Below, piece by piece: positions 6,546 through 15,987 of a DNA stretch of 46,928 bases. This DNA is from an uncultured Elusimicrobiales bacterium. Lineage in GTDB: Bacteria; Elusimicrobiota; Elusimicrobia; Elusimicrobiales; Elusimicrobiaceae. Numbering within the stretch: the stretch's first letter is position 1; every line of letters starts with the position of its first letter. The stretch spans positions 1 to 46,928 of the forward strand of contig CALUVB010000013.1 of assembly GCA_944324115.1 (NCBI GenBank), read 5' to 3'. A program made the position numbers and the translations under genes. Below the pieces are notes generated by a model. The model was not told the origin of the DNA and ran no database searches. It saw only the letters and a list, made by a program, of their open reading frames with translations.

Positions 6546-8081
6546 CTATTTGATTACGCCGTTTTCCTGCAACATTTCTTTGACATTTGCGAACACATCA
6601 TCTACCGTAATCAAACGCATACATTTAAAATGGCCTTTAGGACATTTGCGTCCTCCATGCAAGGCACAGGGGCGGCAATCCAATCCTTTTACTTCCAACA
6701 CCCGGTGTCCGTGCCCATACGGGAAAAAGCCCAGCTCCCGCGTTGTCGGGCCGAAGATGGCCAGCGTCGGCACATTAAATGCCGTTGCAATATGCATTGG
6801 GCCGGAATCGTTAGTAATAAACAATTTAAAATGAGGCATCAGCGCCATCAAATCCGCCAAGCTGGTCTTTCCACACAGATTGGCACAATGTCCTTGAGAG
6901 ATTTGGCACAGTTTTTCTCCCAAATCAGCATCTTTTTTGCCGCCGCCCACAATGACCGTCTGCAAATGCAGTTCCGTTTCAATGCGGCTGATTAATTCGG
7001 CAAAATTTTCAAACGGCCAACATTTTGTCGGCCAGGCGGAACCCGGGTGAATGCCCACCAGGGTTTTCCCCTCCAGGTTAAAGTCTTTCATCAAGCGCGC
7101 CACATTTTCTTCCGCGGAAGGAGAGTAACGCATATTCAGCTTTTCCGCCTTAAAATGCTCCTTCACTATGCCATGCAACAGCGATAAATTGCGCTCCGCA
7201 TCGTGTATCATCCAGTTAAAAGGAATCGTTTTAGTATAAAAGAAACGGCCTTCGCTGGAAGTAAAACCAATGCGGATAGGCACACGGCTCAGCCAAGCAA
7301 TCAGCGCACTGCGGAAACTGCGGTGCGGTACTAACAAAATATCAATGCCAGCCTCCTTAATGGCTTTAGCCGTTTTCCACACACCCGCTATTTTATTCCA
7401 CCCTTTTTTGTCATTGAGAATAATTTGGTCCACTTCCTTCATCGGGCGGAAAATATCCTCCGTTTGGGGGCGGGTAATAACCACGATTTTCGTATCCGGG
7501 AACAGCTTAGCCGTTTTTTGTATCAGCGGCGTAGTTAAGACGCTGTCTCCAATAAACGAGGTCTGGAAAATGCCGATTTTATTAATTTTCTTTCCATCTA
7601 AATTGGCGTGTTTATAAGCCCAATCGCCCAGTTCCGGATTTTTAAATTTCACCGGCACGTTCCACTCTTTCAGCGTTTCCAAATAACGTTGCAACGTGTG
7701 CTTTTCCAACACAGGTGAATTTTTCTTAAATTTCACATATAAGCGGCGCGCCACCGGGTTTTTGCTGTAGCGCAGTTTGTTGGGAATATGGCTCAAAAGG
7801 CCAATTAAGATGCTTTTCAAATTAGAATGCAAATCCAAATAATGCGTAAAATGCCCCGCGCGTACTTGGCGCACATTGGCCCAAAGCCCTTTTTTGGCTA
7901 CCATAATTTCGTCAATATCCGGATGCCCGGCCAACACCTGCGCAAACTGCGGTTTTACCAATAAAGTAATATGACTGTGGGGCCATTTGGCTTTTAGGTT
8001 CTTATACACGGGAGAAGATAATACGATATCTCCCAGCGAAGAGAGGCGTACAACTAAAATCTTAGGCTGATTTTCGTTCAT
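6546..8081 (-). CDS. GT9-family LPS heptosyltransferase-like protein with an extra N-terminal half-domain
   Basis: 511 aa, against about 345 for ADP-heptose:LPS heptosyltransferases. Residues 168-511 form a complete GT9 enzyme: IGIFQTSFIGDSVLTTPLI with the conserved Asp near 179, then VGIHPGSAWPTKCWP, NDSGPMHIATAFNVPTLAIFGPTT, and the Cys-rich CRPCALHGGRKCPKGHFKC. Residues 6-165 repeat only the N-terminal Rossmann half: ILVVRLSSLGDIVLSSPVYKNL. The protein is therefore half plus whole, a fused or duplicated acceptor-binding domain. Family members add heptose to Kdo in the inner LPS core on the cytoplasmic side. It overlaps the upstream waaA by 20 nt, so the two are probably translationally coupled, supporting an LPS-core role. 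Exact acceptor specificity cannot be read from sequence. Confidence 0.82.
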   Translation of the reverse strand: MNENQPKILVVRLSSLGDIVLSSPVYKNLKAKWPHSHITLLVKPQFAQVLAGHPDIDEIMVAKKGLWANVRQVRAGHFTHYLDLHSNLKSILIGLLSHIPNKLRYSKNPVARRLYVKFKKNSPVLEKHTLQRYLETLKEWNVPVKFKNPELGDWAYKHANLDGKKINKIGIFQTSFIGDSVLTTPLIQKTAKLFPDTKIVVITRPQTEDIFRPMKEVDQIILNDKKGWNKIAGVWKTAKAIKEAGIDILLVPHRSFRSALIAWLSRVPIRIGFTSSEGRFFYTKTIPFNWMIHDAERNLSLLHGIVKEHFKAEKLNMRYSPSAEENVARLMKDFNLEGKTLVGIHPGSAWPTKCWPFENFAELISRIETELHLQTVIVGGGKKDADLGEKLCQISQGHCANLCGKTSLADLMALMPHFKLFITNDSGPMHIATAFNVPTLAIFGPTTRELGFFPYGHGHRVLEVKGLDCRPCALHGGRKCPKGHFKCMRLITVDDVFANVKEMLQENGVIK

Positions 8082-9342
8082 AATTAGTCACCGCTTCCAT
8101 AATTTTTTGGGTAGCCCCTTTAAAGCTGAGGGCTGTATGGCGCGCTTTCGCGGCCATATTATCCAACACAGCCGGCTCCTTCAACAACCGAGACACCGTC
8201 TGCTGCAAATTTTCTTCATTTACCAATACGCCGCCGCCAGACGCGAGCAGCGCATGGGCCGTATCCGGCGTATTATGAAAACTTTTACCGAACAACACCG
8301 TCTTGCCCAATATAGCCGGCTCCAGCAAATTATGCGCCCCGCGCGGCGCAATACTCCCCCCTACAAAAGCCAAGCTGCCGCATGCATACAGTGCCTGCAA
8401 AAACCCCATGGTATCTGCACAAAGCAAGGTGCAATTTTTAGGAAATTTTTTATCACTTAAAAAAGCATAAGCCAAAGATTGCTTTTTCAACGCCGTCTCA
8501 ATTTCTTTTTTCCGCTCCAAATGGCGGGGCGCAAAAATAACTTTAATTCCTTGTTCCGCCCAAGCGGGAGCCGCCCGCAAAATCAAGTCTTCTTCCAACG
8601 GGTGCGTGCTGCCGCACACCAAAACAGGCGCTTTCTCCCAGCCCAGCTTTTTTACTAAAGTTTTGGCTTCTTTTAATTTAGCAGGCCGATCATTTAATGT
8701 ATCATATTTTACATTCCCGCAAATGGAAATACGCGGCGCAGGCAACCCCAGGCTCTCATAGCGCCGGGCGGCGTCTGCATCTTGCATACAAGCCAAAACA
8801 ATACGGCTGAAAAGCATTTGAAACAGGGAATGCACATGTTGATAAGCCCGTGTGCTTTTACGCGAAATACGGGCATTAAGCAGCATGACGGGCACTTCTT
8901 CTCTTTGGGCGGCGGCTATCATATTGGGCCAAATTTCCCGCTCCACGATAAACAGCCGATGCGGGTGTGCCGCACGTATAAAACGCCGCGCAAAAGGATA
9001 AAAATCCAACGGCGCCAAAAGAGCTTTTTTGATGAGAGGGTTTTTTTCGGCTTCTGCTTTTCCGGCAGCGGTACTGGTGGTAACCAGCAACTCTTTGTGA
9101 TAAAATTTTTTCAATTCTTTCAACAAACCGGATACAGATTTCACTTCTCCCACGCTGGCACAGTGCACCCAAAGGGCTCCTTGGGGAATAGCGGCGGATT
9201 CTTCCAAGGCAAAACGCTCTTTAAGCTCTTGCTTCAAGCTTTTAAGCACCCGCCGGCGCGGGGAAAAGACAAATCCCAGCAATACGCCCAAAGCGGCAAA
9301 TGGAAAAGCCAAATTGGTTAGAAAAAGCAAAAAATTGCCCAT
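8062..9342 (-). CDS. waaA: 3-deoxy-D-manno-octulosonic acid transferase (Kdo transferase)
   Basis: About 426 aa. It transfers Kdo from CMP-Kdo to the lipid A precursor on the inner face of the inner membrane. An N-terminal membrane anchor (GNFLLFLTNLAFPFAALGVLLGF) is followed by the N-domain with WVHCASVGEVKSVSGLL, holding the family catalytic Glu. The GT-B C-domain has GSTHPLEEDLIL, APRHLERKKE, and FVGGSIAPRGAHNLLEPAILGKTVLFG. I choose ATG 9342 because a consensus -10 (TATAAT) lies 7 nt before it. A second ATG at 9351 overlaps that -10, and a TTG start at 9378 would lie inside the -35, so both are less likely. The downstream GT9 gene overlaps its end. This pairing is typical of LPS-core loci. 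Confidence 0.92.
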   Translation of the reverse strand: MGNFLLFLTNLAFPFAALGVLLGFVFSPRRRVLKSLKQELKERFALEESAAIPQGALWVHCASVGEVKSVSGLLKELKKFYHKELLVTTSTAAGKAEAEKNPLIKKALLAPLDFYPFARRFIRAAHPHRLFIVEREIWPNMIAAAQREEVPVMLLNARISRKSTRAYQHVHSLFQMLFSRIVLACMQDADAARRYESLGLPAPRISICGNVKYDTLNDRPAKLKEAKTLVKKLGWEKAPVLVCGSTHPLEEDLILRAAPAWAEQGIKVIFAPRHLERKKEIETALKKQSLAYAFLSDKKFPKNCTLLCADTMGFLQALYACGSLAFVGGSIAPRGAHNLLEPAILGKTVLFGKSFHNTPDTAHALLASGGGVLVNEENLQQTVSRLLKEPAVLDNMAAKARHTALSFKGATQKIMEAVTNYERKSA

Positions 9343-9349
9343 ATATTTC

Positions 9350-9378
9350 ATTATAGTAATTTTCGGCAGAGGCACCAA
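9350..9378 (-). promoter_or_regulatory. waaA promoter, leaderless type
   Basis: Minus strand: TTGGTG (9373-9378), 17-nt spacer, TATAAT (9350-9355), then 7 nt to ATG 9342. No ribosome site is visible, so the transcript probably begins at or within a base or two of the start codon. Confidence 0.55.
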
Positions 9379-9498
9379 ACGCGTCTTTTAATCTAAAAAT
9401 CCGTCTTTTTGGACAGCCGCCGGAAATGGCCGGCGGCTTGTTTATTTTCCCCGGCGGGTATAATCCGCCATATAGCAAACCCGTCTTGTTCCCAAGCA

Positions 9499-10236
9499 TT
9501 AAATTTCCCGCGCCAGGGTATACGCCATAACTTCTTTGGCTCCGGCGGCTCTTAATGCGGCGGCACATCCTTCCAAGGTGGCGCCTGTTGTAGCCACATC
9601 ATCAATCAGCACAAGCGTTTTCCCTTTAATCAACTGCGGCTCTGTGACGGCAAATGCCCCAAGCATATTTTGTAGGCGGCCTTCCCGCCCGAATGTAGTT
9701 TGGCTGGGCGTATTACGCACGCGGACTAAACAAGACGTATTGACCGGCAAATGAAGCTGCTTTCCTAAACTGCGGGCCAATAATTCCGACTGATTATAGC
9801 CTCTGGCTTTGAGCTTGCGCGAATGAAGCGGAACAGGAACCAATAATTGGCCCCGGGCCAACTCCGGATAAGCAGTCCAATATTGAGCCATACACTGCGC
9901 CAAACAAGAAGCCAAATAGCTCTGGTCTGCATATTTAAAAGCATGCACCACGGCCCGCACTTGCGGCCCAAATACAACGGCCGACCGGAGCAGCGCGCAT
10001 TTGCGGCTGCGTTTCTTTTCCCGTCGGCAACGGGCACAATGAGCTCCGCCATCTGGCAGTGGTTTACCGCAGCTGACACAGTAGCGCAAGCCAATATGCT
10101 GCACCGCCGCTTGACAATCTTGGCACAGCGGACCGGCCGCTCCCAGCGGCAAATCCCGGCGGCAGGCATAGCAGGTGCGCGGCAGCAGGACATAAAGCGC
10201 CACTTCCAACACTTGTTTAAAACTGGATAGTAACAT
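9499..10236 (-). CDS. comF: ComF family phosphoribosyltransferase-like protein
   Basis: 245 aa. The N-terminal part has four CxxC pairs (Cys22/25, 38/41, 53/56, 67/70), i.e. two zinc ribbons. The C-terminal part is a type I phosphoribosyltransferase fold with KARGYNQSELLA and the PRPP-loop LVLIDDVATTGAT (around 209-220). ComF/GntX proteins are linked to DNA uptake in competent bacteria, probably at the inner membrane or with ComFA; the exact biochemical role is unsettled. ATG 10236 is chosen because it precedes the first zinc ribbon and overlaps the end of the SprA-like gene by 20 nt, suggesting coupling to it. With many pilin-like genes nearby, natural transformation is a possible context (inference). 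Confidence 0.88.
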   Translation of the reverse strand: MLLSSFKQVLEVALYVLLPRTCYACRRDLPLGAAGPLCQDCQAAVQHIGLRYCVSCGKPLPDGGAHCARCRREKKRSRKCALLRSAVVFGPQVRAVVHAFKYADQSYLASCLAQCMAQYWTAYPELARGQLLVPVPLHSRKLKARGYNQSELLARSLGKQLHLPVNTSCLVRVRNTPSQTTFGREGRLQNMLGAFAVTEPQLIKGKTLVLIDDVATTGATLEGCAAALRAAGAKEVMAYTLAREI

Positions 10237-13200
10237 TGGCCGCCAAGTTATAGGCCAAATAATCTTCTGTTTCCACATAAGCATGTTTAAGCCATTGGAC
10301 CGTACCAGCCAGATTCAGACGCAAGTTCTGCGATATTTCATAATCCACCGACGAGGTCAAATCCAGCAAGTCATAATTGTTTTTCACCTCCACGGGCGAT
10401 TGACGGGTGGTATAAGCAATCGTCGTGTTCCAAATCACACGGTTTGTAGCATTATATATGCGGTTGATAAAAGGCAGTTTTATGCCGCGGGGCAAATTGA
10501 AGTCCAAACGCAAATTGAGACTGGGAGTTATTTCGGTGCTGCTTTCGCTGATTTGGCCGCGCACCAAGCGTTTTTCATAATCGCTGTAAACGATTTTAGG
10601 GGTAATACGCCAATTGCCCAGATAAAAAGACGTCTGGGCTGAAAGGTCCTCCCCGTCTATCGCCTCTAAGCTTTGTCCTGCCACCAAATCATTCTTGCGG
10701 GAAGTCTGCTGGTCATATACCAAGACCGTATCAAAGGTATTAAAAAGCAAGAAACGGATATCGCCGCCATATTTGCGCTGGGTTTGGTCGCTGCTATCCA
10801 CAGTGATGTTTTCCACTTCACTATAACGAAGCTTGATATTGGTAGAGCTAATCCAACGCCCCCCATAAAAGAATTTCTCCACATCGGAAATGGAAAACAC
10901 CAAATCCGGCAGTGTCATGCTTTTCGTTTCATATTCGGTGCCGGTCTGGTTGTTCTGCTGAACACTTTGAGTAAAGTTATTAAGCAACGAAATAGTTTTC
11001 AGCGGGGAAAGCGGACCGCCTAGATTATATTCCGCCAGCGGACTCCAACGTTGGGAAGAAGTAATTGTATCACGCAAAATCAAACTTTGGCGGCTGGCAT
11101 GTTTGCCGGTGCCGGAAAGGGAAGAACGGATCCACAGCTCGGTTCTTCCGTCAAAATCTTCATCTACATCATTCCACGAATCCGCATCTTGTAAGCGATA
11201 ACTGGAAGAAATGACAAAGTTTTTGAAAAGTTTACTTTTGGGAAGAATTTCATTCCCGTTTAACGTAAGGGATATGCCGCCATCGGCATTTCGGTTCAAG
11301 CTTTTCAGCTGTCCAACGTCATACGTTTCTTCATCGCTTTTCCCCTTGTTAAAAACCTTCTCCGTCAGATTATTTGTTTCTGTGGTGGAAATGCTGTAAC
11401 TTACTGACGGAGCCAGCCATTTGGTTATACGCCAAGTGCTGTTAAAACCCGCATTTTGGCTCATACCTTTGGGATAACGGCGGTTATAGGTAGGATCGGC
11501 GGCTTTAAACTGGGTCCGTTCTTCTTTGCTCTGACTCAAACTGTAGCTGGGCGTAAAATTAAAGTTTTTAGTCGGCTCATAATTCATCTTAAAATTCATA
11601 CGCTGGGTTTCTTCTTGCGTATTGTAATTATTCTCAGAAGCCAAGTGCATTTCTTTGGCATAATCAATGGTAGTATCGGTATAAGAATAGCCGGCATTCA
11701 CGCTTTTGACGGCGCCTTGTGTAGTATGAGTAACAGTGACCGCATAGGTTTGTTCTTTGTCTTTGCGCTGCAGCAAATCATAATCCACCTGCTCTAATGT
11801 ATATTGCAAGCCGACCTGGGGCAAATTGTCTTTAATAAAATCGCCGCGCACATTGGCTTGTTGCCGCTCCACCGTACCCTTATCCAAAGAACTGATTGTA
11901 TTGTAATCTTCCGTATCCGTCACATTGGGGGTTATGGTGGTGCTGCGGTTTAATGTAGCCTGCACCGGGAAATGCTGGAATTTATCCACGTTCAAGAAAT
12001 ATTCTTCTTCCGTAATTTCCTGCTCTTTTGCCACTGTCAGCGGGGTTTGGAATGTGCCGTCTGTATGTTTATATTTGGCCCCCATACTGCCCCAGCCATT
12101 CAAACGCACCACCCCATCTACTTTATAGGCGGTGCCTTCTGTAGTTACCGATTCCGCCAAATGGATTACATTAAGCCACACCTCACCGCTGCTGCCCGTA
12201 CCGGTATAGGCGGCGCTATTGCCCGGGTCGGTGTTATCAGGATCAGTTTCCCGCTCCACGCCAGCCATAATCATACTGACTTTTTTGAAATTAAGCACCC
12301 CGCCGCTGGTACGTTTATTGAGTACGCGCACGCCGTATTCTTCTTTGGAAGCATTTTCCAACGTGTCTGCAATACCGTCTCCATCACTGTCTATCATGCG
12401 CAAGGAAATCAAGCGCCACTGTGCGGTGCCGAAATCCAACGGGACAATCACTTTATCGTAATTTTCATCAGTGCCTACCTTCATAAAAAATTCTGACCCG
12501 GCATTGGAAGGTTTGCTGTAAAGCAAAAACCGGAATTCTTTATGCTGGGTAAAATCCATAGAATTAAAATTGCGGTTGGCATACAGACTGTCATTGTATA
12601 CTTGGGTAGTATCAAAAGTCAGGTTTAAAGATTGGTCCATAATATTGGCCGTATCATTTTGTTCTTTATATTTAGCCACAGAACCGTACAAATAGCGGAA
12701 CACCTCATAGCCGTCTCCATTGTTTTCCGCAAATATAGGCACATAATTGGTATTGTCCACATTATTAATGCCTGATACGGCCAGCTGCTCCGGATTAACG
12801 CTTTCCAATGTGTTCCACGCCGTGCCGGACAAAGACACATTGGCTATTTTTACCGTGCCTTTATAACGGCCTTGGGCTTTCATTTCGTCTGTCAGTTTCA
12901 AGGTAATACGCAAGTGGCGCACTGCAGTCCAATTGGGTTTATCCGCCTCGGTAATATTCAGCGGACTGGTAAACGTCTGCCAACCGTCATAGGAAAGGCT
13001 GCTGTCGGTAAGACCGTTTATCTCCAAACCATAATACCCAAAGTGCCCGCCTACATTGCTTTCTTCTTCATCGTATTTGCCGTTGCCGTTTAAATCCTGC
13101 GTATCAATGCGGCCGTTAGGCTGTCGCTCCGGATTATACAGGTTATTTACAAATGGATTAAACCGCTCCAGCGTGCCATCTGGGTTGGCAAACCACCAAC

Positions 13201-15679
13201 CCTGGTCTTCATTGGGAGAAAGCGTGGAAAGACAGTTCACGTCTTCGGTTTTGGGGGCGGCGGTGTTAGGACTGCAAGAAGTGTACATGCCATAATCATT
13301 AGGTATCAATCCATCGGGCACTGTGGCCGGGTTAACAGAGTCGGAACGTTCACTGATATTACCAAACGTAATATCTATCTGCGGAGCTGCGGTGTTCTGT
13401 CCCTCGCCCAGCATAGTCAATTCAAAAGAAGTTTTGTCAGACAAATCCACCCCGCTGGTACTGAGCGGATAAACTAAAGAAATTTCATCATGATCTTCCA
13501 AAGAACCGCCGTCTGGGGCACGCTTGGTCATAATATGGCTAAAGTCATAATTAATCACCAATACTTGCTGTTTTTCATTATATGTACCTACTGCATGCGG
13601 ATTTATTTCCAACACGGGCAGCTCTTGCGTATCCCATGCCACGGAATTGATAAAGGCCGGTTTGTCGTTGGGGTTGGCGGCAATAGTCCAGTCATAAAAT
13701 ACGTTGCTGCCGGAAGTTTGAATGTTTGTTTCATTCATACTGTCCACCATCGCATAACCGTAGGCGTTTTCGTTTTTGATACTTTGGGCCACTTCCGCTC
13801 CCAAATCTACCGATAAATCCTGCGTAATCTTTAAATCCTTTGCATTCACATCGGCCCCATAGACCAACAAATCCTGGGCGTAATTGCCCACTTGCGGCAC
13901 GGTGTCGGGCTGGTCCCAGCCTTCTTTCAAGATTGTAGTGCCCAGTTTAATTTTGTCAAAAAGTTTATAATCCAAACGCCCCCCGATTAAGGAGTTGTTG
14001 GAATTGGAACCGCCGGTCGTATCATATGTAATATCTATGACGGAATCCTCCGTAACCCGGTCTCCGTCATAAATGGTCAGATAACCTGATGTATAGTCAA
14101 TATAATAATCATTGTTGCGTTGCAGCTGCTGGCCGTTTAATTTGACCGATTCGGATTCTATCACAATGCCCGCTTCCACAAAATACGTCTTTACCGTAGA
14201 AGTGTATTCCACCTGGAACGTGCGGTTTTTAGAAGAAGTCGGCGTAGGGTTATATAACCCTTGGTCATCATTCATACGACTCTGCAGCTTAAAAATGCCT
14301 TTGTCAAAATCCATATCTATAGTGGTGGGGTAAACTTGCGGCGGCGTGGCGCTGGCGCCGACGTCTTGTCCGTTTGCGTCTAACAAATTCAGCATGAAAT
14401 TGCCTTTACCATTGTCGCGCGTAATTTGTTGGGCGCCAATGTTATAGAATGTTTTCATTTCCATACGGCAGCCTAATTGCCCGCTGGGGCTGGCATCCGA
14501 TGGGCACACCGAACCGCTGATTCCTTTTTCATTTTCCGTTTTAATCAAATAAGGCCGCGTCTGGTCCGCGCTGAGCCATTGGCCTGCGGTGTTCTGGTAA
14601 TTGACGGCAATTACACTGGCGGCGGTACGGGCAGTAGTAAATTGAATAATACCCAAACTGTAATCCACCGTATAATCCACCCCGCGCTGTAACAGCTTAA
14701 ATGTGCCGGCGTATGTGGCGGAATCATCACCATAGTCGCGCGCTTGAAGGGAAACGGGCACATAGTCCCCGGAAGTACTGTTGCTGTCCATATACACTTC
14801 TTCCGTACCCGGTGCAATATTTCCCATGGTATTTTCCCATGTCAGATTGGCTCCGGCCGGGGTATTAGAACCAAAAGTCAAATCATAATATGTGCGGCGG
14901 ACATAATCCGTATCTTTAATGGTAACGATTTCAAATACGCTGCTGCCGACAAATTGCTTCTGCTTGCTGGTACCTTTGGTCTGGCTGCCAATAATATTGA
15001 TATCCAAGTCTTTATGCTGCAAATGCACCTTAGCACCGAAAAGCTGCTTCTCATAAGCGATAAATTCCGTCTGCGGCAAAGAAAGATTAATATCCCCAAA
15101 TTCCGCCGCCTGCACAAATTCCCCCGTTTTCCCGCGGTATGCCACGGAAAGCGTCTTTTCTTCATCTCGGTTATCGTCGTAATCAATATCCACAAAAATA
15201 CGGTCCAATATCTTCCCCTGCATTTTTAATTGCATTTCTTGTTGCAGGGAAAAACTCTGCGCATTACGCTCCTCAATATCATTATTGGCATCTTGCATAT
15301 ACCGCTTGGCGTCTAATTTAAACCCAATTACATAGCGGCCCGTCAAAGCGACATTCGTGCCATACAACGGCAAAGAAAGAGTAGGATTTAATAAAGTCAA
15401 GTCCGGAATAGGCTCCGGCTCTTTATCCAAAGAATAATCCCCTTCCACCGCCGTCACTGCTTGACGCCAAAATTCGTTGGTATATTTAAGCAGCTGGGCG
15501 TCATCGGGGGCGTCTTGGATAATCAGTTCTTCTTCAGCTTGCGCCTTCCGTTCTTCTTCAAACAAGTCATACTTGTCTCTGTCCACCAGGCGGTAGGGCA
15601 ATGTTTCGGCCTGCAAATACGGGCCGAAAAGCAGCTGGGGGACGAGAAAAAGGCACAAAACCAACCGTGCGGTTTTCAT
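10217..15679 (-). CDS. Giant outer-membrane beta-barrel protein, SprA/Sov-like
   Basis: 1820 aa with a signal peptide (MKTARLVLCLFLVPQLLFGPYLQA). The architecture resembles SprA, the type IX secretion translocon barrel. SQTKGTSKQKQFVGSS followed by IKDTDYVRRTYY lies in the N-terminal third. The recurring module G-DYTVDYSLGIIQF (near residue 331) and NDYYIDYTSGYLTIYDGD (near 521) is typical of SprA. DLNGNGKYDEEE and DSDGDGIADT are Ca-binding-like loops. The C-terminal third is rich in alternating amphipathic strands and ends in ...TIQF, a BAM-recognised terminal Phe. No PorV, PorU or GldKLMN gene is in the window, so a working T9SS is not shown. ATG 15679 starts the signal peptide; GAGG lies 14 nt upstream. 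Calling the exact family needs a profile search; a large OM barrel is near certain. Confidence 0.65.
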   Translation of the reverse strand: MKTARLVLCLFLVPQLLFGPYLQAETLPYRLVDRDKYDLFEEERKAQAEEELIIQDAPDDAQLLKYTNEFWRQAVTAVEGDYSLDKEPEPIPDLTLLNPTLSLPLYGTNVALTGRYVIGFKLDAKRYMQDANNDIEERNAQSFSLQQEMQLKMQGKILDRIFVDIDYDDNRDEEKTLSVAYRGKTGEFVQAAEFGDINLSLPQTEFIAYEKQLFGAKVHLQHKDLDINIIGSQTKGTSKQKQFVGSSVFEIVTIKDTDYVRRTYYDLTFGSNTPAGANLTWENTMGNIAPGTEEVYMDSNSTSGDYVPVSLQARDYGDDSATYAGTFKLLQRGVDYTVDYSLGIIQFTTARTAASVIAVNYQNTAGQWLSADQTRPYLIKTENEKGISGSVCPSDASPSGQLGCRMEMKTFYNIGAQQITRDNGKGNFMLNLLDANGQDVGASATPPQVYPTTIDMDFDKGIFKLQSRMNDDQGLYNPTPTSSKNRTFQVEYTSTVKTYFVEAGIVIESESVKLNGQQLQRNNDYYIDYTSGYLTIYDGDRVTEDSVIDITYDTTGGSNSNNSLIGGRLDYKLFDKIKLGTTILKEGWDQPDTVPQVGNYAQDLLVYGADVNAKDLKITQDLSVDLGAEVAQSIKNENAYGYAMVDSMNETNIQTSGSNVFYDWTIAANPNDKPAFINSVAWDTQELPVLEINPHAVGTYNEKQQVLVINYDFSHIMTKRAPDGGSLEDHDEISLVYPLSTSGVDLSDKTSFELTMLGEGQNTAAPQIDITFGNISERSDSVNPATVPDGLIPNDYGMYTSCSPNTAAPKTEDVNCLSTLSPNEDQGWWFANPDGTLERFNPFVNNLYNPERQPNGRIDTQDLNGNGKYDEEESNVGGHFGYYGLEINGLTDSSLSYDGWQTFTSPLNITEADKPNWTAVRHLRITLKLTDEMKAQGRYKGTVKIANVSLSGTAWNTLESVNPEQLAVSGINNVDNTNYVPIFAENNGDGYEVFRYLYGSVAKYKEQNDTANIMDQSLNLTFDTTQVYNDSLYANRNFNSMDFTQHKEFRFLLYSKPSNAGSEFFMKVGTDENYDKVIVPLDFGTAQWRLISLRMIDSDGDGIADTLENASKEEYGVRVLNKRTSGGVLNFKKVSMIMAGVERETDPDNTDPGNSAAYTGTGSSGEVWLNVIHLAESVTTEGTAYKVDGVVRLNGWGSMGAKYKHTDGTFQTPLTVAKEQEITEEEYFLNVDKFQHFPVQATLNRSTTITPNVTDTEDYNTISSLDKGTVERQQANVRGDFIKDNLPQVGLQYTLEQVDYDLLQRKDKEQTYAVTVTHTTQGAVKSVNAGYSYTDTTIDYAKEMHLASENNYNTQEETQRMNFKMNYEPTKNFNFTPSYSLSQSKEERTQFKAADPTYNRRYPKGMSQNAGFNSTWRITKWLAPSVSYSISTTETNNLTEKVFNKGKSDEETYDVGQLKSLNRNADGGISLTLNGNEILPKSKLFKNFVISSSYRLQDADSWNDVDEDFDGRTELWIRSSLSGTGKHASRQSLILRDTITSSQRWSPLAEYNLGGPLSPLKTISLLNNFTQSVQQNNQTGTEYETKSMTLPDLVFSISDVEKFFYGGRWISSTNIKLRYSEVENITVDSSDQTQRKYGGDIRFLLFNTFDTVLVYDQQTSRKNDLVAGQSLEAIDGEDLSAQTSFYLGNWRITPKIVYSDYEKRLVRGQISESSTEITPSLNLRLDFNLPRGIKLPFINRIYNATNRVIWNTTIAYTTRQSPVEVKNNYDLLDLTSSVDYEISQNLRLNLAGTVQWLKHAYVETEDYLAYNLAANVTIQF

Positions 15680-15705
15680 AAGATGATAAAAAACCTCATT
15701 CTCCC

Positions 15706-15733
15706 ATTGTATAATATTTATCCCGTCTGACAA
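15706..15733 (-). promoter_or_regulatory. Promoter of the SprA-like gene
   Basis: Minus strand: TTGTCA (15728-15733), 16-nt spacer, TACAAT (15706-15711), about 20 nt of leader with GAGG before ATG 15679. Confidence 0.6.
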
Positions 15734-15857
15734 GGTAAATTAAAATTCTGTTTCCTTTGTTTCCGTATTTTCTCATACCAGCCGCAGCTCAGGCAGCTCC
15801 CCGCCCCACCCACACCCTCTTTCAAACGCATTCCATAACGGCGGCCCCGTTTAGGCA

Positions 15858-15894
15858 AGTTCCCTTACAGTTCAAAACCAGCCACACGAACGCG
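15858..15894 (+). repeat. 37-bp direct repeat, copy 1
   Basis: Begins AGTTCCCTTACAGTTC and ends ACACGAACGCG. An identical copy lies 66 bp downstream. Both are in the divergent region between the SprA-like gene and lptF. Confidence 0.95.
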
Positions 15895-15923
15895 GCAGGC
15901 GCTTGACGGTATTTTCACCATCG

Positions 15924-15960
15924 AGTTCCCTTACAGTTCAAAACCAGCCACACGAACGCG
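15924..15960 (+). repeat. 37-bp direct repeat, copy 2
   Basis: Identical to copy 1 over all 37 bases. It ends 28 bp before the lptF start, directly upstream of a possible -10 (TAGAAT, 15973-15978). It may be a tandem-duplicated regulatory element or a small dispersed repeat. Confidence 0.95.
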
Positions 15961-15987
15961 CGCGATATTTGTTAGAATAAAATAACT

